A stretch of DNA of 64,000 bases from the NCBI RefSeq assembly GCF_029868385.1, contig NZ_JARWNX010000061.1, positions 1 to 64,000 on the forward strand, given 5' to 3'. Shown here piece by piece: positions 44,137 through 52,938 of the stretch. The notes beneath the pieces were generated by a model. It was given only the letters and a program-made list of their open reading frames with translations, made no database searches and was not told the DNA's origin. The first letter of the stretch is position 1; every line of letters begins with the position of its first letter. The position numbers were made by a program, and so were the translations under genes. The stretch comes from Nocardia cyriacigeorgica (GTDB lineage: Bacteria; Actinomycetota; Actinomycetes; Mycobacteriales; Mycobacteriaceae).

Positions 44137-44661
44137 ATGTCCAGTGTCTCGGTGGTGAATCCACCGGAATCGAGTACCGACGAGGGGTACGAACGCGCGT
44201 CGGTGGTGCGGGTGGTCCCGGCGGTCGCGCCCCGCAAACTGGCCAAGGTGCCGTTCGTCGAACTCGCCGACGGCCGGCTCCAGGGGGTGGTGTCCAGCGG
44301 TTCGGACATCGGGCGTGTCTACGTGTCGTCGGTATCGGCGGCCACGCACGGACTCAGCTGTAGTACCAACAACAATCGGCCCTGCGGAGGGCTGCGCGGG
44401 GCCTACCCGTGCAAGCACATCCAGGCGCTCATCGCCGAAGCGGTCGTGCAGTACGGCACGGATCGGGTGGCGCGTTATCTCGGTGTCGAGGTGGCCGAAG
44501 GTGAGACCGTCGCCCAAGCGCTCACGCCCGTCCACGAACCCGCACCCGCGGCCGTGGTGTTCAGCAGGTTTTTGCGTCACCTCACCTATATCGAACTGCC
44601 GGGCGTGACGACGCCGATCCCGGAGATGCAGTGGTTTCCGGCCATGGGCGGGAGCGCCTGA
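44137..44661 (+). CDS. SWIM zinc-finger protein
   Basis: A 174-residue protein. Cys75 (GLSCS), Cys83 and PCKH (Cys92, His94) followed by IQALI give the SWIM pattern CxC/Cx(n)CxH. SWIM fingers bind nucleic acid or protein. First gene of the cassette; its stop overlaps the next start as TGATG. ATG 44137 follows GGGGAGGAG by seven bases (GTG 44134 possible). With the next gene it may be the equivalent of one longer protein, E. coli YehQ (inference from combined length). Confidence 0.8.
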   Translation: MSSVSVVNPPESSTDEGYERASVVRVVPAVAPRKLAKVPFVELADGRLQGVVSSGSDIGRVYVSSVSAATHGLSCSTNNNRPCGGLRGAYPCKHIQALIAEAVVQYGTDRVARYLGVEVAEGETVAQALTPVHEPAPAAVVFSRFLRHLTYIELPGVTTPIPEMQWFPAMGGSA

Positions 44662-46052
44662 TGCTTGCCCTCCAGCTCGGCGAACTCACCGCCGACCTGC
44701 CCGCCGGTGTCGCCGAGGCGCTCGATGTCGTCGCCGGATTCGATCACGCGCTGATCGACGGCCTGGCCCGGCTCGACGCGGGCACCGCCGACGCGACGCG
44801 CGTGCTCGCGGCCACCGTCACCGGGTCCCCGCTCGGCGCCTCGGCAGCGGCCGCCGTCGCGTCCCTCGGCACCACCGCGCCGACACCGGAAGAACTGGCC
44901 GCGCTGTGCGGCGCTCGCGCGGCGCTGCTCGGCGCGATCCACGATGCGCTACTGGGCCGCGTCGACACCGTCACCGGCCGTGAACGCCTCCCATGGCCGG
45001 AGGAATCCTTCAGCGCCGCACCGGACAGCACCGTTGCCGCCTGCCGCTCCTGGCTCCAGGAACTCGCGATCACCGGTTGGCGCGGTATCGACCACGATCT
45101 GGTGGCGGCGGCCGATCAGGCCATCGAGGCCCTGTTCGCCCTCCCGGATCGGCGCCGCCTGGCTTTCCTGCTCGACGGTTTCGCCGCCGAACTTCGTGCT
45201 TGTGCGCCGATTGCCACCCTGCCGCACCTACCGGTCCGGCGCTGGGCCGATCTGTGGAGCCGGGCCATGCTGCTCACCTGGCGTGGGCCCGATCGTCCAC
45301 CCGCGATGGACACGGCCACCGTCTCTGGGCGGTTGTTCATCATCGGCGTCGATATGCAGGAGCACGGCACGGCGGTCCAGGCGCAGGTGTACGCGGTGCT
45401 CGAGCCCGCCGACGCCACAGCCGCCCGGCGCGTCCGGATCAGTGTCTCGGCGCCCAAGGTCGACACGGTGGTCGGTCCCGCGGTGTGGCAGCTGCTCACC
45501 GCGCACCAGCATCTGCGCACCGCACTGGCCGAACATCGATCACTGGAACTCGTCGATATGCCGCTGCTGGCGGGCGGTGACCTGCTGTGGGACGATGCGC
45601 GCGCCGAGGTCGGCGAACCCGCCGATCCGTTCGCCACCGCGAGGGTGCAACTGCCCGGTGCGCTCGCCGCCGCGGTGTCGCCGCTGGACCGCGATCCGGT
45701 CCATATCGCCGAACCGGTGCTGATCGAGGGCTACCGGATCATCGAGGATCGGCTCGAACTCGACGGCGCCGCCATCGCGGTGAATGCCGACCGGCTGCCG
45801 TCCAGCGGGCCGCTGGATGCCGCGGCCGTGCGCGGCTCGGTCGCCTGCATCGGCCTGCTCCGCTGGGACGACGGCCGATGGTCATTGCGCCCACTCGCGG
45901 TGCAGCGGAAAGTGAAGGGCAAGGTCGTCGAGGTGCACGGTGGCGATTGGGCCTGCGGCCCCACCGACCCGAAAGTGGTGAAGGCACAAGCCAAATCGGG
46001 TGATGCGGTCGCGGTGCTGCGGGAGCGGGCGGGACGGTTGCTGCGCACATGA
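44661..46052 (+). CDS. Cassette protein of unknown function (DUF5691-like)
   Basis: A 463-residue protein without a recognisable catalytic motif. It is mostly helical and Ala/Leu-rich in the first 220 residues, with a more mixed C-terminal half (RLFIIGVDMQEHGTAVQAQVYAVLEP, RKVKGKVVEVHGGDWACGPTDPKVV). Overlaps both neighbours (TGATG upstream, ATGA downstream), so it is translated in step with the SWIM and vWA proteins. The DUF5691-like label rests on gene order recalled from actinobacterial genomes and is tentative. Confidence 0.7.
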   Translation: MLALQLGELTADLPAGVAEALDVVAGFDHALIDGLARLDAGTADATRVLAATVTGSPLGASAAAAVASLGTTAPTPEELAALCGARAALLGAIHDALLGRVDTVTGRERLPWPEESFSAAPDSTVAACRSWLQELAITGWRGIDHDLVAAADQAIEALFALPDRRRLAFLLDGFAAELRACAPIATLPHLPVRRWADLWSRAMLLTWRGPDRPPAMDTATVSGRLFIIGVDMQEHGTAVQAQVYAVLEPADATAARRVRISVSAPKVDTVVGPAVWQLLTAHQHLRTALAEHRSLELVDMPLLAGGDLLWDDARAEVGEPADPFATARVQLPGALAAAVSPLDRDPVHIAEPVLIEGYRIIEDRLELDGAAIAVNADRLPSSGPLDAAAVRGSVACIGLLRWDDGRWSLRPLAVQRKVKGKVVEVHGGDWACGPTDPKVVKAQAKSGDAVAVLRERAGRLLRT

Positions 46053-47488
46053 GCGAACAATCCACACCCACCGAAGCCGACGAGACCCGCCGGCAGATCC
46101 TGTACTGGCGCATGCTCGCCACCATCTTCGGTAATGAACCACAGCCAACGCTGGAAACGGGCAGCCTCGCCGTCGTCGAAGATCTCGGCCTGCCGCCGGT
46201 GCTGCTGGATCCTCGGGTCTCCATCGACAATGTCGTTCAGCGGTTCCCCGAACTCGCCGCCGAGTTCGACGCACTGCGCATCGCACCAGAGCCGGGTTCG
46301 GCAACACCGACCGTCCCGTCGGCGGCGCCTACGCGACTGGCCTCGACAGCACCGTCGAGTGGCGCCGACAACAGCGCTCCGCACGACCCCGAGGCTGCTG
46401 CCGATACCGATGCCACAGCGGCCGACTCGGATTCGACGGGCGGCGCGCATGAGCAGGTCCGTACCGCGGCACTCGTCGCCAAACTGCTGCTCAATGTGTT
46501 CGCCACCGGTAGTGGCAGCGTCAGCGCCGGGCAACTCGCCGACTGGCAGCGCGATGCTGGCTGGTTCCGGCGTGCGCTCGGCGGTGAGGCCGGCGGTGAG
46601 ATGAACGTGGTGCTGTCCGAGCTGGAGGGCGCGCTGGTGTCGCGTATGCGGCTGCGTGAAGTGCTCGCCGATCCGGCACTTGCCGCAAAACTCACGCCGA
46701 GCATGTCGTTGATCGAACAACTGCTGCGTGACAAGTCGAACCTGTCCGGTGTGGCGCTGGCCAATGCGAAGGCCCTGATCCGGCGCTATGTCGATCAGGT
46801 CGCCGAGGTGCTGCGCACCCAGGTGCAGCAGACCGCCGCCGCGACAGTGGACCGCTCGGTGCCACCCAAGCGCATCCTGCGCAACCTCGATATCGACCGA
46901 ACCATCTGGAAGAACCTCACCAACTGGAATCCCGAGGACGAACGGCTCTACGTCGACCGGCTCTTCTACCGGCAGACCGCCAAGCGCACCACGCCCGCAC
47001 GCATGATCGTGGTGGTCGACCAATCCGGGTCGATGGTGGATTCGATGGTCAACTGCACGATCCTGGCGTCGATCTTCGCGGGCCTGCCCAAGGTGGACGT
47101 CCATCTGATCGCCTACGACACCCGCGCCATCGATCTCACCCCCTGGGTGCACGATCCGTTCGAAGTGCTGCTGCGCACCAACCTCGGTGGCGGCAACGAC
47201 GGCCCGGTCGCCATGGCCATGGCCCAGCCGAAGATCACCGACCCGAAGAACACCGTGCTGGTGTGGATCTCGGACTTCTACGAGTTCGACCGCTCCCAGC
47301 CGCTGTTCGAGGCCATGGAGTCGGTGCACCGATCCGGGGTGAAGTTCATCCCGGTGGGTTCGGTGAACTCCTCCGGCCACCAGAGCGTCAATCCATGGTT
47401 CCGACAACGGTTCACCGCCATGGGCACACCCGTCATCTCCGGCCATATCCGCAAGCTCGTCGCCGAGCTGAAGAACTTTCTCGACTGA
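46049..47488 (+). CDS. vWA-domain protein (CoxE/YehP-like)
   Basis: A 479-residue protein: N-terminal part (1-80), an Ala/Ser/Asp-rich linker at about 80-135, a helical segment at 140-260 and a von Willebrand A domain at about 315-475. The MIDAS motif DQSGS (Asp324, Ser326, Ser328) is intact, with LVWISDFYEF later. vWA proteins paired with MoxR ATPases act as metal-dependent adaptors for assembly or insertion of target proteins. Overlaps the upstream gene by four bases and is 15 bases from the ATPase gene. Confidence 0.87.
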   Translation: MSEQSTPTEADETRRQILYWRMLATIFGNEPQPTLETGSLAVVEDLGLPPVLLDPRVSIDNVVQRFPELAAEFDALRIAPEPGSATPTVPSAAPTRLASTAPSSGADNSAPHDPEAAADTDATAADSDSTGGAHEQVRTAALVAKLLLNVFATGSGSVSAGQLADWQRDAGWFRRALGGEAGGEMNVVLSELEGALVSRMRLREVLADPALAAKLTPSMSLIEQLLRDKSNLSGVALANAKALIRRYVDQVAEVLRTQVQQTAAATVDRSVPPKRILRNLDIDRTIWKNLTNWNPEDERLYVDRLFYRQTAKRTTPARMIVVVDQSGSMVDSMVNCTILASIFAGLPKVDVHLIAYDTRAIDLTPWVHDPFEVLLRTNLGGGNDGPVAMAMAQPKITDPKNTVLVWISDFYEFDRSQPLFEAMESVHRSGVKFIPVGSVNSSGHQSVNPWFRQRFTAMGTPVISGHIRKLVAELKNFLD

Positions 47489-47503
47489 AGGAGACCCACG
47501 ACC

Positions 47504-48616
47504 ATGTCCGATGCGCTGCGCGCTCCCGCCGAGGTCAAATACGCCGAGGAACTGGATTGGCTGGAATCGATCGACGACGGCCCCAAGCCGTTCGCGTGGC
47601 GGCTGAGTCCGAAGATGGTGCGACTGTTCATCCTCGGTTCCGAACGCGCCGACGGTCTCGACCGTGATATCGAGCAGAAATGGTTCGGCGACCGCAGTTT
47701 TGTGGAACGCAGTATCGTCACCCTCGCCTCCGACCGCGGGCTGCTGCTGATCGGCGATCCCGGTACCGGTAAGAGCTGGCTCGCCGAGCTGCTCTCGGCC
47801 GCGATCAGCCGCAATTCCACCCTTGTGGTGCAGGGCACCGCGGGCACCACCGAGGACCACATCAAATACTCGTGGAACATTTCGATGGTCATCGCGAAGG
47901 GGCAGTCGCGTGAATCGATGATCCCCTCCCCCATCATGACCGCGATGGAACAGGGCACCATCGGCCGCTTCGAGGAGCTGACCCGCTCCACCAGCGATGT
48001 ACAGGACGCCTTGATCTCGATCCTGTCGGAGAAGTACGTCTCCATACCCGAACTCGATGACGACAATGTCGTCTTCGCCCAGCCAGGCTTCTCCATCATC
48101 GCCACCGCCAACAGCCGCGACCGCGGGGTCAACGATCTGTCCTCGGCGCTCAAGCGGCGCTTCAACTTCGTGCGTATCCCGGTGGTCACCAATAAGCGCA
48201 GCGAGGCCGAGATCGTCCGCTTCCGCACCACCGAACTGCTGCGCCGTCACCGGATCGAACTCGAGCTGCCGCCCACCCTGCTCGATATCCTGCTCGACAG
48301 TTTCGCCGATCTTCGCGCCGCGGCCGCCGCAGCGACCAGCGACGACGACAAGCTGGAATCGGCGTTGTCGACCGCCGAACAGATCGGTGTCCTCGAAGAC
48401 GCCATCCTGCACAGCCAGTTCTTCGGCAGCACCACCCTCAGCGCCGAAACTCTCGCCGGATCGCTGGTCGGTTCGCTGGCCCGGCGCAGCCCGGAGGATC
48501 TCACCATCCTCAACAAGTACTGGCACGGCGTGGTCGAGCCGCGCAGCAAAGACCAGGGTGGCGCCTGGACGCAGTTCCTGGAGGGCGGGCGAGACGCGAT
48601 CGCGAGGCTGTCGTGA
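47504..48616 (+). CDS. MoxR-type AAA+ ATPase (YehL-like)
   Basis: A 370-residue AAA+ protein: Walker A GDPGTGKS at 84-91, Walker B-like IGRFEE at about 153-158, sensor 1 IIATANSRD at 198-206 and the Arg-finger region ALKRRF at 215-220. The Walker B lacks the usual double acidic DE in hhhhDE form, reading RFEE as in YehL-type proteins. It probably works as a chaperone with the vWA partner. Four-base overlap (GTGA) with the next gene. Confidence 0.87.
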   Translation: MSDALRAPAEVKYAEELDWLESIDDGPKPFAWRLSPKMVRLFILGSERADGLDRDIEQKWFGDRSFVERSIVTLASDRGLLLIGDPGTGKSWLAELLSAAISRNSTLVVQGTAGTTEDHIKYSWNISMVIAKGQSRESMIPSPIMTAMEQGTIGRFEELTRSTSDVQDALISILSEKYVSIPELDDDNVVFAQPGFSIIATANSRDRGVNDLSSALKRRFNFVRIPVVTNKRSEAEIVRFRTTELLRRHRIELELPPTLLDILLDSFADLRAAAAAATSDDDKLESALSTAEQIGVLEDAILHSQFFGSTTLSAETLAGSLVGSLARRSPEDLTILNKYWHGVVEPRSKDQGGAWTQFLEGGRDAIARLS

Positions 48617-51390
48617 GCACCTTCACGGCGCTGCGCGAGCAGCTGGCCGACGCGGCCACGGAGTTCGCCGACGGGCCGGGTGCGCTCGGCGAGATCCTCG
48701 CCGGAATGGTCGACGATGTCGATCGCGCGCTACGCGAAGAGCTGGAGATCTTCCCCGTATGCCACCATTCACCGGCCTCCGCGCTGGCGATGGTGCGGCG
48801 GTTGCACGAGAAGCGACCCTCGGTCATCTATCTCGAACTGTGCGAAGACCTCCGTCCGCTGCTGGATGAGCTGCACAACTGCACGCTTCCGGTCGCGTTG
48901 CAGGCTTTTGCCGGTGAACTCGACGGATTTCCGGCACAGTGGGCGCCGCTGTCGGTGGTCGCACCCATCACCGAGGCCTCGGCCGAATACCAGGCCATCG
49001 CCTATGCGCTCGGCACACCCGGTGTGGAGTTGATCCTGGTCGACCGGTCCACCGACCACGTCTTCCAATGGTCGCCACGCGATGCGGGGCCGCCCGGTGA
49101 GGCGCCGGAGGCGGAAGCGGAAGTCGCGTTACACGGCGACGCGGTGGGTATCGAGATCGGTGATCTGCGGCCACGTTTCGGCGACCTGGAGCAGTATCTG
49201 CTGCATCACGGCAAGGTCAGGCACTGGTCGGAGTGGTGGGACCAGTTCGTCGAACAACCGCTGTCCGGCGCCGATTACGACACCTACCGCCAGGTCATGG
49301 TGATGATCGGCAGTCTGTTCCGCCGGTTGCGCCCCACCCGCGACCACGATCGCGACGAAGACCGTGAGCGCTATATGTGGACGCGTATGCGCGAACATCT
49401 CGCGGCTACCGGCACCGATCCGGCGAACTGCCTCTACATCTGCGGCGCCTTCCACGCGGCCAGCCGGGTCGAGGAGTTCGGTGTCGGCTACACCGGTGAG
49501 CCGTATGTGATCGAACCGCGCACCGGCACCGAATGGCGCTACGGGTTGATCCCGTCCAGCCATTCCGCCATCGAAGCCCAGTTCGGGTCGGCGCCCGGCT
49601 CGGTCTCCATCGCGGCGGCCACGTGGTCGAAGGGGCTCCGGCGCAGCGGACTGACCGCGTTTCGACTCGGCGGCAAAGCGGCGGGCTCGCGCGCCAAACG
49701 CAAGGCGATCACGCCGGTGAGCACCGGCGTCGCGGATCGGCTGTCCGGGTTCCTGTCGAGTCCGCCGCCGCTGGACGAACTGGACGAAGCCGAATTGCTC
49801 GAATGGTCGGTCGATATCGTGCGCCTGGCACGGCGCAACGGCTATCTGGCCTCCACCGCGGACGCCATCGCGGTATTCGAGACATCGATCCTGCTGGCGG
49901 GCATGCGCAACCGAGCCCGGCCCACGCCCTACGACTTCCAGGATGCGGCGATCACCTGCATCGAGAAGGACACCGTGCCGGGGCGGCGCGATGTCCGCCA
50001 TCTGTGCGAGATCCTGCTGGGTGGCGATCGCATCGGCCGCGTCGGCTATGACGCGTTGCCGCCGCTGGCGCGCGATGTGCTGGACCGCCTGGCCCCGCTC
50101 GGGCTGGATCAGACCAAACGCACCGTCCAGCGGACACTGCTCGACCTGCGTGCCGATCCGCGGCTGCAACCGTGTTCGGATCTGCTGTGGGTGCTGCGCA
50201 GATTGCTGCCACCGGATGCCGCCCGCCCGATCATGGGTTCGCGTGGCCTGGGCGAACGTTCGATCCAGGAGAGCTGGGATCTGGCTTTGGGCAGGCATCA
50301 GCGCAGCCTCGTCGAACTCGGCTACGAAGGTGTGACCGTCGAACAGGTGCTCGAGCATCGGCTGCGCCGGGAAGTCGCCGCCGCGGACGCCACCGCTGCC
50401 GTGGCGCTGGCGGGCGTCGAGGATGCGCTGGTCTATCTCGCGCAGGCGCGGTTGGCCGATGAACTCGGGGCCCGCGCGATCGCATTGCTGTCGGCCGAGC
50501 GCACCGTCGACGACGCACCGGAGGTGCTGCGCCGGATCCGGCGGCTGCTCAACCATTTCCGCGGTACCGGTCCCGAGCTGCCCGAGTGGAGCCGCCGCTT
50601 CGTCACCGAGGGGTACGCCCACTACTGCACGCTGCTGCCGATCGCGTTCACCGACGATGACACCGGTGTCCGCCAGGTGGGTGCCATGCTCGGATTCCTG
50701 TTCGGCATGGAGAATCTCGCGCTCTCGCTCGGCTGCGATCACACCCAGCTCGAACTGGCCGTGCGCCAATCGCATCCGGAATCACCGGACATGGTGGCGC
50801 TGCTGTGGGCGGCGCAGTTCCAGCTCGGGCTGCTCACTCTGCCGGAGCTACGTGCCCGTTGTGACGAAATGCTGGCCAACCCGTTGGTCGTACCGTCCTT
50901 CCCGCGGTACCTCAGCGGATTCATCCAGGCATTGGAGCCAGCGCCCGCGTTGAAGCCGTTCGTGGTGGAGTTGCTGTCCAAGGCTTTCGGTCGGCTACCC
51001 GATGCGGTGCTGCTGCCGTGGTTGCCCACGCTGCTCGAGACGTTGCGGTCGGAGGCAGCGGATTTCGTTCCTGGATTGGTGACCGAGGCGGGGCGTACCT
51101 TCCCGGCGACCTTGCCCGCGATCGACGCGTGGACACCGCCGTGGCGCGCCGACGTCGCTGCCGCACCATCGATACCCACGCAGGTCGACGGCCCGGCCAC
51201 CGCACTCCTGTTCGCCCATCCCGAAACCTGCACGGCACTCGCCGCGATGCTCGGTCACGACACCACATGGCATGAGCCCGAGGCAGACACGTCCAGTTAC
51301 CCGACTGCCGAAGTCAGCGCACTACTCGAACGCTACCCACGGTCGGCCGAATCGCTGGCAGGTCTCCTACAGCCACCGCCGCGTTCATGA
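48613..51390 (+). CDS. Large DUF5682-like protein of the MoxR-vWA cassette
   Basis: A 925-residue protein with GTG start. The N-terminal 330 residues contain FPVCHHSPAS (His51, His52), YLELCEDLRPLLD (Glu74), RERYMWTRMREHL and CGAFHAA (His281). This His/Glu pattern recalls the EreA/ChaN/TraB-like fold and could form a metal or hydrolase site. The remaining 550 residues are helical repeat-like with no motif I recognise. Corresponds by order and size class to E. coli YehM. Role unknown; it may be the client or effector of the AAA+/vWA pair. Confidence 0.78.
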   Translation: MSTFTALREQLADAATEFADGPGALGEILAGMVDDVDRALREELEIFPVCHHSPASALAMVRRLHEKRPSVIYLELCEDLRPLLDELHNCTLPVALQAFAGELDGFPAQWAPLSVVAPITEASAEYQAIAYALGTPGVELILVDRSTDHVFQWSPRDAGPPGEAPEAEAEVALHGDAVGIEIGDLRPRFGDLEQYLLHHGKVRHWSEWWDQFVEQPLSGADYDTYRQVMVMIGSLFRRLRPTRDHDRDEDRERYMWTRMREHLAATGTDPANCLYICGAFHAASRVEEFGVGYTGEPYVIEPRTGTEWRYGLIPSSHSAIEAQFGSAPGSVSIAAATWSKGLRRSGLTAFRLGGKAAGSRAKRKAITPVSTGVADRLSGFLSSPPPLDELDEAELLEWSVDIVRLARRNGYLASTADAIAVFETSILLAGMRNRARPTPYDFQDAAITCIEKDTVPGRRDVRHLCEILLGGDRIGRVGYDALPPLARDVLDRLAPLGLDQTKRTVQRTLLDLRADPRLQPCSDLLWVLRRLLPPDAARPIMGSRGLGERSIQESWDLALGRHQRSLVELGYEGVTVEQVLEHRLRREVAAADATAAVALAGVEDALVYLAQARLADELGARAIALLSAERTVDDAPEVLRRIRRLLNHFRGTGPELPEWSRRFVTEGYAHYCTLLPIAFTDDDTGVRQVGAMLGFLFGMENLALSLGCDHTQLELAVRQSHPESPDMVALLWAAQFQLGLLTLPELRARCDEMLANPLVVPSFPRYLSGFIQALEPAPALKPFVVELLSKAFGRLPDAVLLPWLPTLLETLRSEAADFVPGLVTEAGRTFPATLPAIDAWTPPWRADVAAAPSIPTQVDGPATALLFAHPETCTALAAMLGHDTTWHEPEADTSSYPTAEVSALLERYPRSAESLAGLLQPPPRS

Positions 51391-51696
51391 GCCGCCGGCC
51401 GAGGGCAGGGTGTGCGATAACGAGCGAGCCCGGCTCCGCAACGGCACACCGACACTGCCTCATGCCGACCGATATTCGATGCGGACGAGGCGTTTGTCGC
51501 CGCTACGTCGGCATCCGGTGGCAGCAGCGCTCATCGGCGACCGCCCACCGGCATCCGCCCGATGCGCTCATCGACGCGAGCACGGCACCTACAGTGGACA
51601 TGTCGCCCGGAACCGCTCCGATCGGCACGCGGTGCAAACTGGCGGGTAATGCGTTGGTGCACCGCATGTTCAACAGCACACGATGAAGGGATGCGC
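51391..51696. other. Intergenic region before the TerD-like gene
   Basis: 306 bases without a convincing gene, hairpin or motif. Short open frames here show no family resemblance. A separate promoter for the TerD gene is likely but I cannot point to it. Confidence 0.4.
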
Positions 51697-52827
51697 GTGA
51701 CAGAAGGGCTCGAACAGCACAGGATCGTTCCGTTGGCCGCCGACAGCCTGGTAGTTTCCGCGCGGACGGCACTGCCCGCGCATCTCGCGGCGATCCTGCT
51801 GGGCCCCGACGGCGCCATCCACGACGAGACCGACTTCGTGTTCGGTACTCAGTCCGAGGCACGCGGTCTGCGGCTGTCCGGACCGGGAGCCGCGCCGGTG
51901 CCGACACTGCACGTCGACCTGTCCTCGATTCCACACGCGGCGACCACCGTTCGGGTCGTCGTCGCCCTGGACAATCCGCACCGCACCTTCGCCGAGGCGG
52001 ACGCGCCCGCCCTCGAGGTCGCCAACGGTCGCGGTGCCGGCCTGTACCGCACCGTGTTCGACGGGTTGGGCGCGGCCTCGGCGGTAGTGGCAGTCGATAT
52101 CGAACGCACCGGGGCGGGCTGGGGCATCACCACCGTCGGGCGCGGCCATGCCGGTGGTTTCGCGGCCGTACTGGCCGAGAGCCACGTCCAGGTCGGTCGT
52201 CGCCCCGCGACTCGTACCCAGGTGGAGGCGGCCGAGCTGCCGGTGGGCCGCCCACTCGGACTGGTACCGGGCCAGGTCGTGCGCCTACGCACCAGCACCG
52301 GTCCCACGCTGGATCTGGTGCGGCTCGGCCTCGGCTGGGACCCCGTGCCCGACCACACCCTCGCCGGTGGTGCGGCCACGCCCGCCGACCTCGACGCCGC
52401 CGCATTGCTCTTCGACACCGACCACCATCTGCTCGACGCGGTCTACTTCGCCCAGCTCAATTCCAACGACGGTTCGGTACGGCATCTGGGTGACAGCATG
52501 ACCGGTGAGGGCAGCGGCGAGAACGAGGTCATCACAGTCGATCTCTCCCGAATCCACCCGCAGGTGGCGACCGTGGTCCTGGTGGTCACCAGCTATCACG
52601 GGCACAGCTTCGAAACCATCCGCAACGCCTTCTGCCGTCTGGTGGATGCCGGTACCGGTGTGGAACTGGCCCACCTGGACCTGCACGGCGGCGGCACCCA
52701 CACCGGCATGGTCATGGCCAAGCTGTATCTCGCGGCGACGGGCTGGAAGCTCCAGGCCATCGGCGAACCCATCTACGCCACGCACCCCGGCGAGGCCGTC
52801 CACCAGCTCACCCACCACCTCGCCTGA
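51697..52827 (+). CDS. Double TerD-domain protein
   Basis: A 376-residue protein with two TerD-like beta-sandwich domains. The second (about 195-365) is canonical: DLVRLGLGWDP, DLDAAALLFDTDHHLLDAVYF, SNDGSVRHLGDSMTGEGSGENEVITVDL. Its acidic clusters are the usual Ca2+ site. The first (about 15-180) is diverged and lacks most of those acids. GTG 51697 has AAGGG six bases upstream; ATG 51691 would have no spacing. TerD proteins take part in tellurite, phage and stress responses. Its place after the MoxR-vWA cassette suggests a functional link (inference). Confidence 0.82.
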   Translation: MTEGLEQHRIVPLAADSLVVSARTALPAHLAAILLGPDGAIHDETDFVFGTQSEARGLRLSGPGAAPVPTLHVDLSSIPHAATTVRVVVALDNPHRTFAEADAPALEVANGRGAGLYRTVFDGLGAASAVVAVDIERTGAGWGITTVGRGHAGGFAAVLAESHVQVGRRPATRTQVEAAELPVGRPLGLVPGQVVRLRTSTGPTLDLVRLGLGWDPVPDHTLAGGAATPADLDAAALLFDTDHHLLDAVYFAQLNSNDGSVRHLGDSMTGEGSGENEVITVDLSRIHPQVATVVLVVTSYHGHSFETIRNAFCRLVDAGTGVELAHLDLHGGGTHTGMVMAKLYLAATGWKLQAIGEPIYATHPGEAVHQLTHHLA

Positions 52828-52938
52828 AACAACGATTCGGGATACCGCCGTCGATATCCCGCCTGCACGGCCGACCAGCTGACTTTCAGCCACGGCAAGC
52901 ATGAGCAGCGCCGAATTCCGCTACCCGCCTATTCTGGT

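Noticed and set aside
45731..48526. A 931-codon open frame on the minus strand opposite the vWA and ATPase genes
   Set aside because: It mirrors codon positions of well-supported plus-strand genes in high-GC DNA, has no recognisable domain and a low-complexity composition.
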